Both the position numbers and the translations under genes were made by a program. A stretch of 64,000 nucleotides of DNA from an uncultured bacterium (GTDB taxonomy: Bacteria; Bacillota; Clostridia; Lachnospirales; Lachnospiraceae), in NCBI GenBank assembly GCA_947574055.1, contig CANPIC010000004.1, positions 1 to 64,000 of the forward strand, given 5' to 3'. Under the pieces are notes generated by a model. The model saw only the letters and a program-made list of their open reading frames with translations, was not told where the DNA came from and did no database searches. This document shows, in pieces, positions 34,858 to 43,341 of the stretch (the first letter of the stretch is position 1; each line of letters begins with the position of its first letter).

Positions 34858-35760
34858 TCAAAAATCAAGCATCCGTTTTATATTGATCATTCCCCAGCCT
34901 TGTTTGTACCACGGCTCTTTTAAATCGGTGGCTGTGTAAACCATCCTGCGCTTCACTTCACTGTTTACGGCATCAGGACATTTCTCCAGGCACAGCGCCG
35001 CTGCACCGGCAACCACAGGGGTGGACATGGATGTGCCGCTTTTTGCCAGATATCCGTTCTGCCATCCATACAGAGTACGCCGTACCCGGCTGTTGCAGGA
35101 GACAATATCTGTCCCCGGCGCCACGATATCCGGCTTGCGAAGCCCTGCATCTTCCGCTTCCCTGCCGGAATAATGCTCACACAGGGAATTTCGCTCTCCG
35201 AAATATCCCCCTTCATTACAGCCCACCGTGATCACTTTTCTGCTGTTGCCGATGGGTGAGAGCGTCCCCGGTCTGGGTCCTGCATTTCCTGCCGCCGCCA
35301 CTACCACAAGCCCCTGCCCCCAGGCTTCTTCCACACCGGAGATCAGAGTTTCTTTCTGTGCACTTTTCAGTTCCAGCCCCAGGCCGATGGAAATATTCAG
35401 AATACGGATGTTCCAGTTCTTTCTGTTTTGCAGAATCCATTCAATCCCCCGCAGCATATGCTCAATCGTCCCGTCCCCGTTGCTGTTGAGCACCTTGCCC
35501 ACCACCAGAGAACACTGCGGCGCAATTCCTCTGTATTTCCCGGCGGAAAGACTGCCGTCACCTGCCAGCACTCCACAAACATGTGTTCCGTGCGAATCGT
35601 CATCATACAGCCCTGTCCTGCCGTTTACAAAATCGGAAAAACCAACAATACGGCCACCAAAATCCGGATGCCGGGCAATTCCGGTATCCAGTACGGCCAC
35701 TGTTACATGTTTTCCGGTATATCTGCCACTGCAATATACCTGCTTTCTTACTCGTAACAA
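34858..35760 (-). CDS. Subtilisin-like serine protease (S8), probably intracellular
   Basis: A 300-aa S8 peptidase with the complete triad: Asp in VAVLDTGIARHPDF, His in DSHGTHVCGVLAG, Ser in SGTSMSTPVVAGAAA, and the oxyanion Asn in AAAGNAGP. There is no signal peptide and only a very short N-terminus, as in intracellular subtilisins. The start is a TTG codon with GGGAG upstream. It is the last minus-strand gene before the gntR promoter; the -35 box of gntR lies 3 bases past its stop. Role could be intracellular protein turnover, or activation in spores. Confidence 0.92.
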   Translation of the reverse strand: MLRVRKQVYCSGRYTGKHVTVAVLDTGIARHPDFGGRIVGFSDFVNGRTGLYDDDSHGTHVCGVLAGDGSLSAGKYRGIAPQCSLVVGKVLNSNGDGTIEHMLRGIEWILQNRKNWNIRILNISIGLGLELKSAQKETLISGVEEAWGQGLVVVAAAGNAGPRPGTLSPIGNSRKVITVGCNEGGYFGERNSLCEHYSGREAEDAGLRKPDIVAPGTDIVSCNSRVRRTLYGWQNGYLAKSGTSMSTPVVAGAAALCLEKCPDAVNSEVKRRMVYTATDLKEPWYKQGWGMINIKRMLDF

Positions 35761-36005
35761 AATCGGCTCCCGGCTTTTTTTATTATCCTATGCCGATCAC
35801 ACGGAATTGTTGCTTATGGCCCGATTTTGTCGGAAGTTGTCATGCGAAATGCCGAAAAAACCGCTTTCTATCTACTTACAGACACCGGCATGGCCTGCTG
35901 ACAGCCAATTCTGCCAGACCGCTTGTCCCACCCTGTACTGCGGCATTGTTTTGGTATAAAATTACGCCTTTCTGCGTACACTAGCCACCGAAAGGATGGT
36001 GCAAT

Positions 36006-36194
36006 ATGAATCTTGACAAAATCGTATGCAACTGCCTGGGCGTAACAGCCGGTGCCATCAAAGACGCCGTTGACTGCGGCGCACATACGCTGGAAGAAGT
36101 GCAGGAAGCCACCGGGGCCGGCACGGTATGCGGCGCATGTCTGGATGACGTGAGACGCCTGGTCGATGAATTTGTGGCAGAAAGCGGCAACTGA
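36006..36194 (+). CDS. BFD-like [2Fe-2S] protein
   Basis: A 62-aa protein of the bacterioferritin-associated-ferredoxin-like (Fer2_BFD) family: the cysteines C8, C10 (IVCNCLGVT) and C42, C45 (TVCGACLDDV) give the four ligands in the usual CxC...CxxC spacing. Ends with the TGAGTVCGACLDD pattern of stand-alone BFD domains. Monocistronic; AAAGGA precedes the ATG by about 10 bases, and a TATAAA element lies near 35955. Probably an electron carrier; no bacterioferritin gene is in the window. Confidence 0.9.
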   Translation: MNLDKIVCNCLGVTAGAIKDAVDCGAHTLEEVQEATGAGTVCGACLDDVRRLVDEFVAESGN

Positions 36195-36215
36195 TGCGCC
36201 GATAGTCCCAGATGC

Positions 36216-36265
36216 AAAAAAGCACCCGGTAAAGCCATATATGATATGGCCACCGGGTGCTTTTT
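36216..36265. terminator. Bidirectional intrinsic terminator between the BFD gene and rnpB
   Basis: GCACCCGGT/ACCGGGTGC plus an inner GCCATAT/ATATGGC stem is flanked by A5-6 on the left and T5 on the right, so it terminates transcription in both directions: the plus-strand BFD gene and the minus-strand RNase P RNA. Confidence 0.95.
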
Positions 36266-36269
36266 ACAT

Positions 36270-36621
36270 TTGCCAGGCAGGACGATAAGCCGGGTTATGT
36301 CGTGAATGATCATCTATCCAGGGCTGCTGTCACCAGCAGCCTCCAGCGACCCACCTGAAAGCAGGCCGGGCCGGCCTGTCGCTTTCGTTTCGGTCTTGCT
36401 TCGGATGGGGTTTACATATGCCCCTGCCGTTACCGGCAGGGCGGTAGTCTCTTACACTGCCCTTCCAACCTTACCAGATTTCCTGGCGGTACATTTCTGT
36501 TGCACTGTCCTTGGAGTTGCCTCCACCGGATGTTATCCGGCATCCTGCCCTGTGAAGCCCGGACTTTCCTCACCTGCCGCCTTTCGGCGCTTGCAGCCGC
36601 GATCATTTATCCTACCTGGTC
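36270..36621 (-). ncRNA. rnpB: RNase P RNA, bacterial type A
   Basis: The minus strand shows the conserved RNase P core: GAGGAAAGTCCGGGCTTCAC (P3-P4 side), GGTGGAGGCAACTCC-like and AACAGAAATGTACCGCC segments, GGTAAGGTTGGAAGGGC, and the 3' part ending ACCCGGCTTATCG. The ends pair as P1 (CCAGGTAGGA at 36610-36619 with TCCTGCCTGG at 36273-36282). The length is about 350 nt. A strong terminator follows. It processes 5' leaders of pre-tRNAs and could also act on the tRNA-like RNAs at 47110-47464. Confidence 0.95.
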
Positions 36622-36696
36622 TGTCTCTTCTATCTGAAATCTGTCATCCACAATGCAGGGAAAGCCCCCTGGCACCTGGATGTTATCACTGGTAAC

Positions 36697-38352
36697 TCAG
36701 ACATGGAATACACTGCCGCCAACAAACTCTCTGACAATAGAGTTTTTCGGCACATCCTCACTGCTCACACCCAGGAAATATTCCAAGAATTTGAGCAGTC
36801 TCTTAGCCTCATAATACTCCGGTTCACCCGGCTGTATACTGAACAGCAAAGGCTCTGCAAACTGTTTCAGCACGGCCAGTTCATAAATCAGCACCGAATT
36901 AAACGTAGCGTCTACACTCTCCTGAAAGGGAAAAATATTTTCTTCCTCCCCCCGCCGCACGGAGGGCCACATGGCAAGTGTCCGTTTGGCACTGCTGCCC
37001 CTCATTCTGGCATCCCGTACCAGACGCCGCAGCAGACGGCCGTCAGTCGTGGGAATCCGGTTGTGTTCATCCACATTCAGGCTGGTCAGCGCACTGATAT
37101 AGATCTTATATTTGCTTTTACCCGGAAGCGAGGCTGACATCTTATCATTCAGCGCATGAATCCCTTCGATCACAAGGACATCACCCTCTCCCAGTGTCTT
37201 GTAATTCCCCTTATATTCCCGCTTGCCGATCTTAAAATTAAAGCTGGGAATTTCCACCGTCCTGCCCTCCAGCAGGGCACACATATCCGCATTGAACTTT
37301 TCCAGGTCAATGGCTTCCAGACACTCAAAATTATAATTGCCGTTTTCATCTCTGGGTGTCAGTTCTCTGTCCACAAAATAATCATCTACCGCAATGGGGT
37401 GCGGCCTTAACCCGTACGAACGAAGCTGGACGGACAGTCTGTGGGCAAATGTCGTCTTGCCAGATGAGGAAGGGCCTGCAATCATAATAAACTTGATACC
37501 GCCCCGACTCACAATATCCTGCGCGATCTCTCCGATCCTGCGCTCCTGCAGTGCTTCCTGAACCAGTATCAGTTCTGATATGCCACCGGCACAGATCTGG
37601 TCATTCAGATCCCCTACCGTATCAATATCCATCATTTCCCCCCAGACGGCGGACTGGTGCAGTGTACGGAACAGGTTATCTCTGGGGGTAAAATAATCCA
37701 GAGTCTTGGGCGCATGCCGGTCAGGCAACAGCAGCATCAGACCGCTTTCATAGGAAATGACTTTAAAATATTTCACATAACCTGCTGAAGGCAGCATATA
37801 GCCGTAATAATAATCGCAGTAATCACCCATCCGGTATACATTAACCGTAGAACTCCTTCTATAACGGAACAGCTTTCTTTTGTCCTTCATGCCATAGCGG
37901 TCAAACAGCGCCAGGGCTTCTTCCATGGGATAGGTCGTTTTCTCAATGGGCAGATCCTCCATTACCAACTGCTGCATCCGTACATTCAGACGCTCGACCA
38001 GTGTCTCATCCACTTTAACCTGCCCCCGCAGGCTGCAGTAATATCCCTGCCCGATGGCAAATTCCACTTTGATCCACTCGATGTTTTCCCTCTCTTCCAC
38101 ATCATACAGTGCTTTGATCAAAAGCATGATGGCTGTGCGTACATAGGCCTTATGCCCGGCAGAATTTTTCAGGGTGATAAACTGTACTTCACAGTCTTTC
38201 TGCACCGCTTTCATCAGTTCCGTAATTTTTCCGTCCACAATGACCAGCCCGATCAGGCCTTCATATGCCTCCTGATATTCCTGCGCGATCTTTTCATATG
38301 TGGTGCCTGGCTCATATTGCCGCTTTTCTCCATTGATCGTAACCGTAACCAT
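36697..38352 (-). CDS. TGS-domain nucleoside kinase (uridine kinase-like)
   Basis: A 551-aa protein. The N-terminus (about 1-65, MVTVTINGEKRQYEPG) is a TGS domain, followed by a tRNA-synthetase-editing-like second additional domain (about 70-250) as in ThrRS, then a P-loop uridine kinase/phosphoribulokinase domain with IMIAGPSSSGKTTFAHRL (about 282-299), VDDYFVDRELTP and GDVLVIEGIHALN. This fused architecture is widespread in Clostridia and usually annotated as nucleoside kinase; its in vivo substrate is uncertain. The start at 38352 has GGGAGG 6 bases upstream. Confidence 0.9.
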   Translation of the reverse strand: MVTVTINGEKRQYEPGTTYEKIAQEYQEAYEGLIGLVIVDGKITELMKAVQKDCEVQFITLKNSAGHKAYVRTAIMLLIKALYDVEERENIEWIKVEFAIGQGYYCSLRGQVKVDETLVERLNVRMQQLVMEDLPIEKTTYPMEEALALFDRYGMKDKRKLFRYRRSSTVNVYRMGDYCDYYYGYMLPSAGYVKYFKVISYESGLMLLLPDRHAPKTLDYFTPRDNLFRTLHQSAVWGEMMDIDTVGDLNDQICAGGISELILVQEALQERRIGEIAQDIVSRGGIKFIMIAGPSSSGKTTFAHRLSVQLRSYGLRPHPIAVDDYFVDRELTPRDENGNYNFECLEAIDLEKFNADMCALLEGRTVEIPSFNFKIGKREYKGNYKTLGEGDVLVIEGIHALNDKMSASLPGKSKYKIYISALTSLNVDEHNRIPTTDGRLLRRLVRDARMRGSSAKRTLAMWPSVRRGEEENIFPFQESVDATFNSVLIYELAVLKQFAEPLLFSIQPGEPEYYEAKRLLKFLEYFLGVSSEDVPKNSIVREFVGGSVFHV

Positions 38353-38380
38353 ACCAAACCTCCCAGATTTATCCAGCATA

Positions 38381-39163
38381 TTATACTATATGGAATGGAT
38401 TCTCCTCTTTTGCCCGCAGAATCGTCAAGTCAGCCCACGTTTGCCGTAAAAAAGTTTCCATATACGGCAAAAAGATCTGTTCCAGCCCATAATGCCCCGC
38501 GTCAATGATGCATAGCCCCATGGCAAGCGCATCAATTCCTTCATGATGACCGATATCCCCGGTGACCAGTACCTCCGCTCCTGCACTGGCTGCCTTCCCG
38601 ATCACACTTTTGCCTGAACCGGGACAAATGGCTACACATGATATCTCTTTGTCTCTCTGGCCGAAGATGGCGACCCGTTCAAGCCCGAATAATTCCTTTA
38701 ACCGGCAGCCAAATTCATCCAGTGGCACTTTCCCCGGCAGATTTCCCACTCTGCCGATGCCGGCCTTTTGTTCCCCCTCCTGCCAAGTCACATCCAATAC
38801 CCGGCAGTCTGATAAGCCAATCTGCTCTGCCGCCGCGCTCGCCATGCTCAATACATCAAAATTGGTATGCATGGCGTAACAGCAGATATCGTTTGCCAGC
38901 AGTTTTACCAGACGCCGCCCGATAAAATCTCCGTCATTGATCTGCTTTCTGGCAGAAAAGATCAGCGGATGATGGGTCAGCAATAAATCCGCTCCCTGCT
39001 CCGCCGCCGCTTCCACCACCTCATCCGTGGCATCCAGCGCAAGCATCACAGTCCTGACTTCCTTATCCCATCTGCCTGTCAGCAGGCCGGGATTATCCCA
39101 GTTCTCCGCAAGGGATAAAGGCCATATCGTTTCCAGCTTTTCCGTCAATTCCCTGCACCGCAT
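38381..39163 (-). CDS. Nif3-like dinuclear metal-centre protein
   Basis: A 260-aa member of the NIF3/YbgI/YqfO family (GTP cyclohydrolase I type 2-like name is historical). Metal ligands appear in LLLTHHPLIF (HH), the DVLS/HTNFD region (AMHTNFDVLS) and near the C-terminus DIGHHEGIDA. Forms hexamers; function unsettled. Its start lies 71 bases inside the trmK gene, so the two are translated with overlap. This trmK-nif3 order, behind rpoD, is conserved in Firmicutes. Confidence 0.92.
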   Translation of the reverse strand: MRCRELTEKLETIWPLSLAENWDNPGLLTGRWDKEVRTVMLALDATDEVVEAAAEQGADLLLTHHPLIFSARKQINDGDFIGRRLVKLLANDICCYAMHTNFDVLSMASAAAEQIGLSDCRVLDVTWQEGEQKAGIGRVGNLPGKVPLDEFGCRLKELFGLERVAIFGQRDKEISCVAICPGSGKSVIGKAASAGAEVLVTGDIGHHEGIDALAMGLCIIDAGHYGLEQIFLPYMETFLRQTWADLTILRAKEENPFHIV

Positions 39164-40031
39164 CGGTACACTTCCTTTCTGAGTCCCATGGCAGTCCGGT
39201 CATCCCTTTCTCCGGATGCACACAGGTATAACATGAGAGAGCCGCCGCTCTGATCCGTGCCGACACGGTCAGTTCTTCCAGCCGTCTGCAACCGGCTCCG
39301 CCTTCTTCCCGCGCCTCCGTCAATATCCTGTGCCTGATCGCCGCCTCCCGTTCCTCTTCCCATTGCAGAAATTCATATAGTACGGGATGCCGATTGTGCA
39401 AAAGACAGGGTCCGTATCGGTCATATGCCTGCCGCAACAGCCCTTTGTCAGACATTTCTGTCCCTTCCGCCGCTGCCTGCGACTGAGATGGCCCCGCCTT
39501 ACCTGCCATAGTATCCCTTTCCATACTGCCGCTGCACTGCTGACCGGTAACGCAGAAAACAGCCTTCATCACCGTATAGAATTTGCCGTCCTCATGCACC
39601 ATATTTTCCTGTACGATCTCATACCCCTGCTGCCGCAGATAGGTCCTGACCAGGACAAGATCAGACTGGGGCTGCAGGATCAGCCCTTTCATCCTGGCAA
39701 CTTTTTCCCGTCCGTCTGCCAGTATACGAACCGCCAGCCTGCCGCCCATACCTGCCAGGATTAGATAATCCGCCTCTTTGTATCCCAGCGCCGACACACC
39801 GTCCGAACGCCTTGTCTCTATGTATTCTTCCAGTGCAAAGGCACGGATATGCTCCCTGGCCTGCATAAGGGGTCCTTCCCTGACATCCATGGCGATTATC
39901 CTTGGACAGACCCGGCGTTCTGCCAGATAGATCGGCACATACCCATGGTCACAGCCCACATCACATACCATACACCCGGCAGGAACCATATCCGCCACTG
40001 CCTGTAACCGTTTTGATAATTCCACTTCCAC
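39093..40031 (-). CDS. trmK: tRNA (adenine(22)-N1)-methyltransferase
   Basis: A SAM-dependent methyltransferase making m1A22 in tRNA. Class I fold with CDVGCDHGYVPIYL (motif I, about 23-36), AMDVREGPL (motif II), LILAGMGGRLAV and ILQPQSDLVLVR. At 312 aa it is longer than B. subtilis TrmK (about 235 aa): a Gln/Ser/Glu-rich insert (about 160-195) and a C-terminal extension that overlaps nif3 account for this. GTG start, weak ribosome binding site. Confidence 0.92.
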   Translation of the reverse strand: MEVELSKRLQAVADMVPAGCMVCDVGCDHGYVPIYLAERRVCPRIIAMDVREGPLMQAREHIRAFALEEYIETRRSDGVSALGYKEADYLILAGMGGRLAVRILADGREKVARMKGLILQPQSDLVLVRTYLRQQGYEIVQENMVHEDGKFYTVMKAVFCVTGQQCSGSMERDTMAGKAGPSQSQAAAEGTEMSDKGLLRQAYDRYGPCLLHNRHPVLYEFLQWEEEREAAIRHRILTEAREEGGAGCRRLEELTVSARIRAAALSCYTCVHPEKGMTGLPWDSERKCTDAVQGIDGKAGNDMAFIPCGELG

Positions 40032-40064
40032 GCTCTTACCCCGGACCCATATCCGGCGCTCCTC

Positions 40065-41177
40065 CTAGTCCAGATAATCTTTCAGTTTCCGGCTTCTGCT
40101 GGGATGGCGGAGTTTCCGCAGTGCCTTTGCCTCAATCTGACGGATCCGCTCACGGGTGACATTAAATTCTTTGCCTACCTCTTCCAGCGTTCTGGCGCGG
40201 CCGTCATCCAGGCCAAACCGCAGCCGCAGCACCTTCTGCTCCCGTTCTGTCAAAGTACCCAGCACTTCCACAAGCTGCTCTTTTAAAAGGGTAAACGCAG
40301 CCGCATCCGAGGGTACCGGCACATTATCATCCTGGATAAAATCTCCCAGATGGCTGTCCTCTTCCTCTCCGATCGGCGTTTCTAAAGATACCGGCTCCTG
40401 GGATATCTTCAAAATCTCGCGCACCCTGTCTTCCGGCATGTTCATCTCTTCCGCGATCTCTTCCGGTGTTGGTTCTCTCCCCAGTTCCTGCAGGAGCTGC
40501 CTGCTCACCCGGATCAGTTTATTGATCGTTTCCACCATATGCACCGGAATACGGATGGTTCTCGCCTGATCGGCGATGGCCCTCGTGATGGCCTGGCGGA
40601 TCCACCAGGTCGCATAGGTGGAAAATTTATAGCCCTTGCGGTAATCAAACTTGTCCACTGCCTTGATCAGCCCCATGTTGCCCTCCTGAATCAGATCCAG
40701 AAACAGCATACCACGGCCCACATAGCGTTTGGCAATGCTGACCACAAGGCGCAGATTGGCTTCTGCCAGACGTTTTTTGGCTTCCGCATCTCCCAGTTCC
40801 ATACGCTTGGCCAGGTCAATCTCCTCTTCTGCATTGAGCAGTGGCACCTTACCGATCTCTTTCAGATACATCCTCACGGGATCCTCAATACTCACCCCGT
40901 CAGGTACAGTCAGGTCGATATTTTCCACATTGACCTCATCCTCTTCGGTCAATATGATCTCCTCTTCATCCACATCATCGTCATCGGTAATGCGCAGTAC
41001 ATCCACATGATTCTGTTCCAACATCTCTATGATCTGATCGAACTGCTCCTCTTCCAGAGGCATGTCCGCAAAATACTCACTGATCTCATGATATTCCAGA
41101 ACATTCTTCTTCTTTTTGGCAATGTTCAAGAGTTCTTTCATCTTCTCGTCAAACTTTGCCCTTGTGTTTTCGTCCAT
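40065..41177 (-). CDS. rpoD: Primary RNA polymerase sigma factor (SigA/RpoD)
   Basis: The housekeeping sigma-70 factor, 370 aa. An N-terminal region 1.1-like acidic stretch is followed by region 1.2 ([16 protein letters not shown]), region 2 ([42 protein letters not shown] is visible in parts), region 3 and the region 4.2 helix-turn-helix ([20 protein letters not shown]). It sits in the macromolecular synthesis block dgt-dnaG-rpoD. AAGGATGG precedes the ATG. Confidence 0.98.
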   Translation of the reverse strand: MDENTRAKFDEKMKELLNIAKKKKNVLEYHEISEYFADMPLEEEQFDQIIEMLEQNHVDVLRITDDDDVDEEEIILTEEDEVNVENIDLTVPDGVSIEDPVRMYLKEIGKVPLLNAEEEIDLAKRMELGDAEAKKRLAEANLRLVVSIAKRYVGRGMLFLDLIQEGNMGLIKAVDKFDYRKGYKFSTYATWWIRQAITRAIADQARTIRIPVHMVETINKLIRVSRQLLQELGREPTPEEIAEEMNMPEDRVREILKISQEPVSLETPIGEEEDSHLGDFIQDDNVPVPSDAAAFTLLKEQLVEVLGTLTEREQKVLRLRFGLDDGRARTLEEVGKEFNVTRERIRQIEAKALRKLRHPSRSRKLKDYLD

Positions 41178-41218
41178 TCAGTGGTCCATCCTTCCATAAC
41201 TTGTTATTTATTTTTACC

Positions 41219-42994
41219 TTAATCCAGGGAAATATGCGTTTTTTTCAGTTCTTCCAGGGCCTTTTTCCCCGCAACAGCCCGGCTCAGGGCATCAAGATCG
41301 CTTCCCATACGGGCACTGTCATATTCATAACTGTATGTTTTCACACGCACAAGGATATCATGGAATGCCTTTTCCCGCTCTTTTTTATCACGGGCCAGTT
41401 CCGGCAGCTTCGTATGAAACAGGGCCGCTGCTTCCCGTTGCTGCTGCTCCTCCTCAAACTGACTGATAATGGCAGCCGGCTGCAGGCTCCCCTGCTCTAT
41501 CGCTTCAAAAAGACGCTCCGCCACCTCTCTGTACAGATCTATTGTAAAATCCCCAGGGGTAATATACTTTCTGATCTTATCATACAACCGGGGTTCTTCA
41601 CTGAGCCAGGTGAGCAGCAGGCGCTGCGCCCATCTGCCGCCGTCCTTTGACGCACTTTTTTTACCGGTGGCCTTTACCGGCCGGTTTCCTCTGGCTGCAA
41701 GCGCTTCCCTGGCTGCATGATTTACCACCAGGCTGCGCAGATTCTCATAGCCCATATGATATTTTTCCGCCACGGCCTCTATATAATTCTCCCGCTCCGC
41801 CGCTTCCGAAAACCCGCACAGCTTTCTGGCGATCTCCTGTTGAAACCGCGTCTTGCCGTCGGGATCTGACAGATCAAAATCGCGTTCCAGTATCCGCAGT
41901 TCAAAGAGAAAACTGTTCTCTGCCTGCTCCATTCGCCCGCGAAATTCTTCCGTCCCCAGATTTTTGATAAATTCATCCGGATCTTTATACGGTTCCAGAT
42001 GGATGACCCGGCCCGACATGCCACACTCTCTGAGTATTCCAATCGCACGCAGCGCCGCTTTGACCCCCGCTCCGTCGCTGTCATAAGAGAGATATACATT
42101 TTTGGTATAACGTCTGATCAGCCCTGCCTGCCCCTGGGTAAAAGCAGTGCCCAGCGATGCCACCGCCTGGCCGAAACCGGCCTGATGCATGGCGATCACA
42201 TCCATATATCCCTCGCACAATATCATATTGTCTTCTCTGGCACTGCGGGCAAAGTTCAGCCCGTACAGATTTCTGCTCTTGTCAAAGATAGGTGTCTCCG
42301 GCGAATTCAGATATTTGGGAGTCCCTTCCCCCATCACCCGGCCGCCGAAGCCAATGACACGGTGATTCCCGTCCTGTATGGGAAACATGACACGGTTCCA
42401 GAATTTATCATGTGTGCCATGCTTTTCATCTATCGTACAAAGACCGGCTTCCTGCAACAGCTCATCCTCATACCCTTTCTGTTTTAAATATCTGGTCAGG
42501 TCATTGCTGTACTTACTGGCAAAGCCAAGTCCGAATTTATGTATTGTCTCCTTACTGAGCATCCGCCCCGTAAGATACTTCATCCCCTGCTCCCCTTCCT
42601 GCCTGCGGAGCAGATAATAGTAATATTTTGCCGCCTCTTTACTGGCCGACAGCAGTCTGGCTCTGCGGCTCTCCTTCTGTCTGGCTTCCGGCGAATCATC
42701 AGCTTCCGGCAGTTTCACCCCTGCCCGCTCAGCCAGAGCCCTCACGGCTTCCTGAAAGGTATCATGCTCATATTCCATCAGAAACGTAAACACATTGCCT
42801 CCGGCCCCGCACCCGAAACAATAATACATCTGCTTGTTCCTGGAGACAGAAAAGGAAGGCGATTTCTCGTTATGAAACGGACACAGGCCAAAATGGCTGC
42901 TCCCTTTCCGCTGCAGCCGGACATACCCTGAGATTACATCCACGATATCATTTTTCATTCGGATTTCTTCTACAAGTTCCTCCGGATAGTACAT
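41219..42994 (-). CDS. dnaG: DNA primase
   Basis: Synthesises RNA primers for replication. A 591-aa protein: CHC2 zinc finger (CPFHNEKSPSF ... YYCFGCGAGG, about 39-64), the catalytic core, Toprim domain with LCEGYMDVIAMHQAG and SYDSDGAG, and a C-terminal DnaB-interacting region. The ribosome binding site AAAGGAA directly follows three 104-bp repeats (locus C) that separate it from dgt. An earlier, upstream promoter is not evident, so expression probably runs through the repeats. Confidence 0.97.
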   Translation of the reverse strand: MYYPEELVEEIRMKNDIVDVISGYVRLQRKGSSHFGLCPFHNEKSPSFSVSRNKQMYYCFGCGAGGNVFTFLMEYEHDTFQEAVRALAERAGVKLPEADDSPEARQKESRRARLLSASKEAAKYYYYLLRRQEGEQGMKYLTGRMLSKETIHKFGLGFASKYSNDLTRYLKQKGYEDELLQEAGLCTIDEKHGTHDKFWNRVMFPIQDGNHRVIGFGGRVMGEGTPKYLNSPETPIFDKSRNLYGLNFARSAREDNMILCEGYMDVIAMHQAGFGQAVASLGTAFTQGQAGLIRRYTKNVYLSYDSDGAGVKAALRAIGILRECGMSGRVIHLEPYKDPDEFIKNLGTEEFRGRMEQAENSFLFELRILERDFDLSDPDGKTRFQQEIARKLCGFSEAAERENYIEAVAEKYHMGYENLRSLVVNHAAREALAARGNRPVKATGKKSASKDGGRWAQRLLLTWLSEEPRLYDKIRKYITPGDFTIDLYREVAERLFEAIEQGSLQPAAIISQFEEEQQQREAAALFHTKLPELARDKKEREKAFHDILVRVKTYSYEYDSARMGSDLDALSRAVAGKKALEELKKTHISLD

Positions 42995-43012
42995 TTGGTT
43001 CCTTTCTATTAG

Positions 43013-43337
43013 CAGTTCCGCATTCCCCCTACCAGCGCAGCCCTATCCAGATCAGCTTCCAGGCTTCTTCGTCGCCTGGCTTCTGATCTCCTGCACTGTT
43101 CGGGGGCTTGCTGTTTCAGTTCCGCATTCCCCCTACCAGCGCAGCCCTATCCAGATCAGCTTCCAGGCTTCTTCGTCGCCTGGCTTCTGATCTTCTGCAC
43201 TGTTCGGGGGCTTGCTGTTCCAGTTCCGCATTCCCCCTGCCAGCGCAGCTTTCCCCAGATCAGCTTCCAGGCTTCTTCGTCGCCTGGCTTCTGATCTCCT
43301 GCACTGTTTGGGGGCTTGCTGTTTCAGTTCCGCAAAG
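43013..43337 (-). repeat. Three tandem 104-bp structured repeats between dgt and dnaG (locus C)
   Basis: Units 43013-43116, 43117-43220 and 43221-43324 keep an exact 104-bp step, followed by a 13-base start of a fourth. Units 1 and 2 differ at two positions; unit 3 differs at several. On the minus strand each starts AAACAGCAAGCCCCC and ends GGGGGAATGCGGAACTG. Nested pairing: CCCCC/GGGGG, CAGTGCAG/CTGCGCTG, GATCAG/CTGATC, CCAGGC/GCCTGG with a 9-nt loop. Differences of unit 3 fall mainly in the asymmetric internal loop, leaving stems intact. Confidence 0.94.
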
Positions 43338-43341
43338 TCAA

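Noticed and set aside
18491-43337. 104-bp arrays as CRISPR or integron attC arrays
   Set aside because: There are no spacers or cassettes between units, the unit is far too long for a CRISPR repeat, no cas genes are near, and attC end motifs (RYYYAAC/GTTRRRY) are absent.
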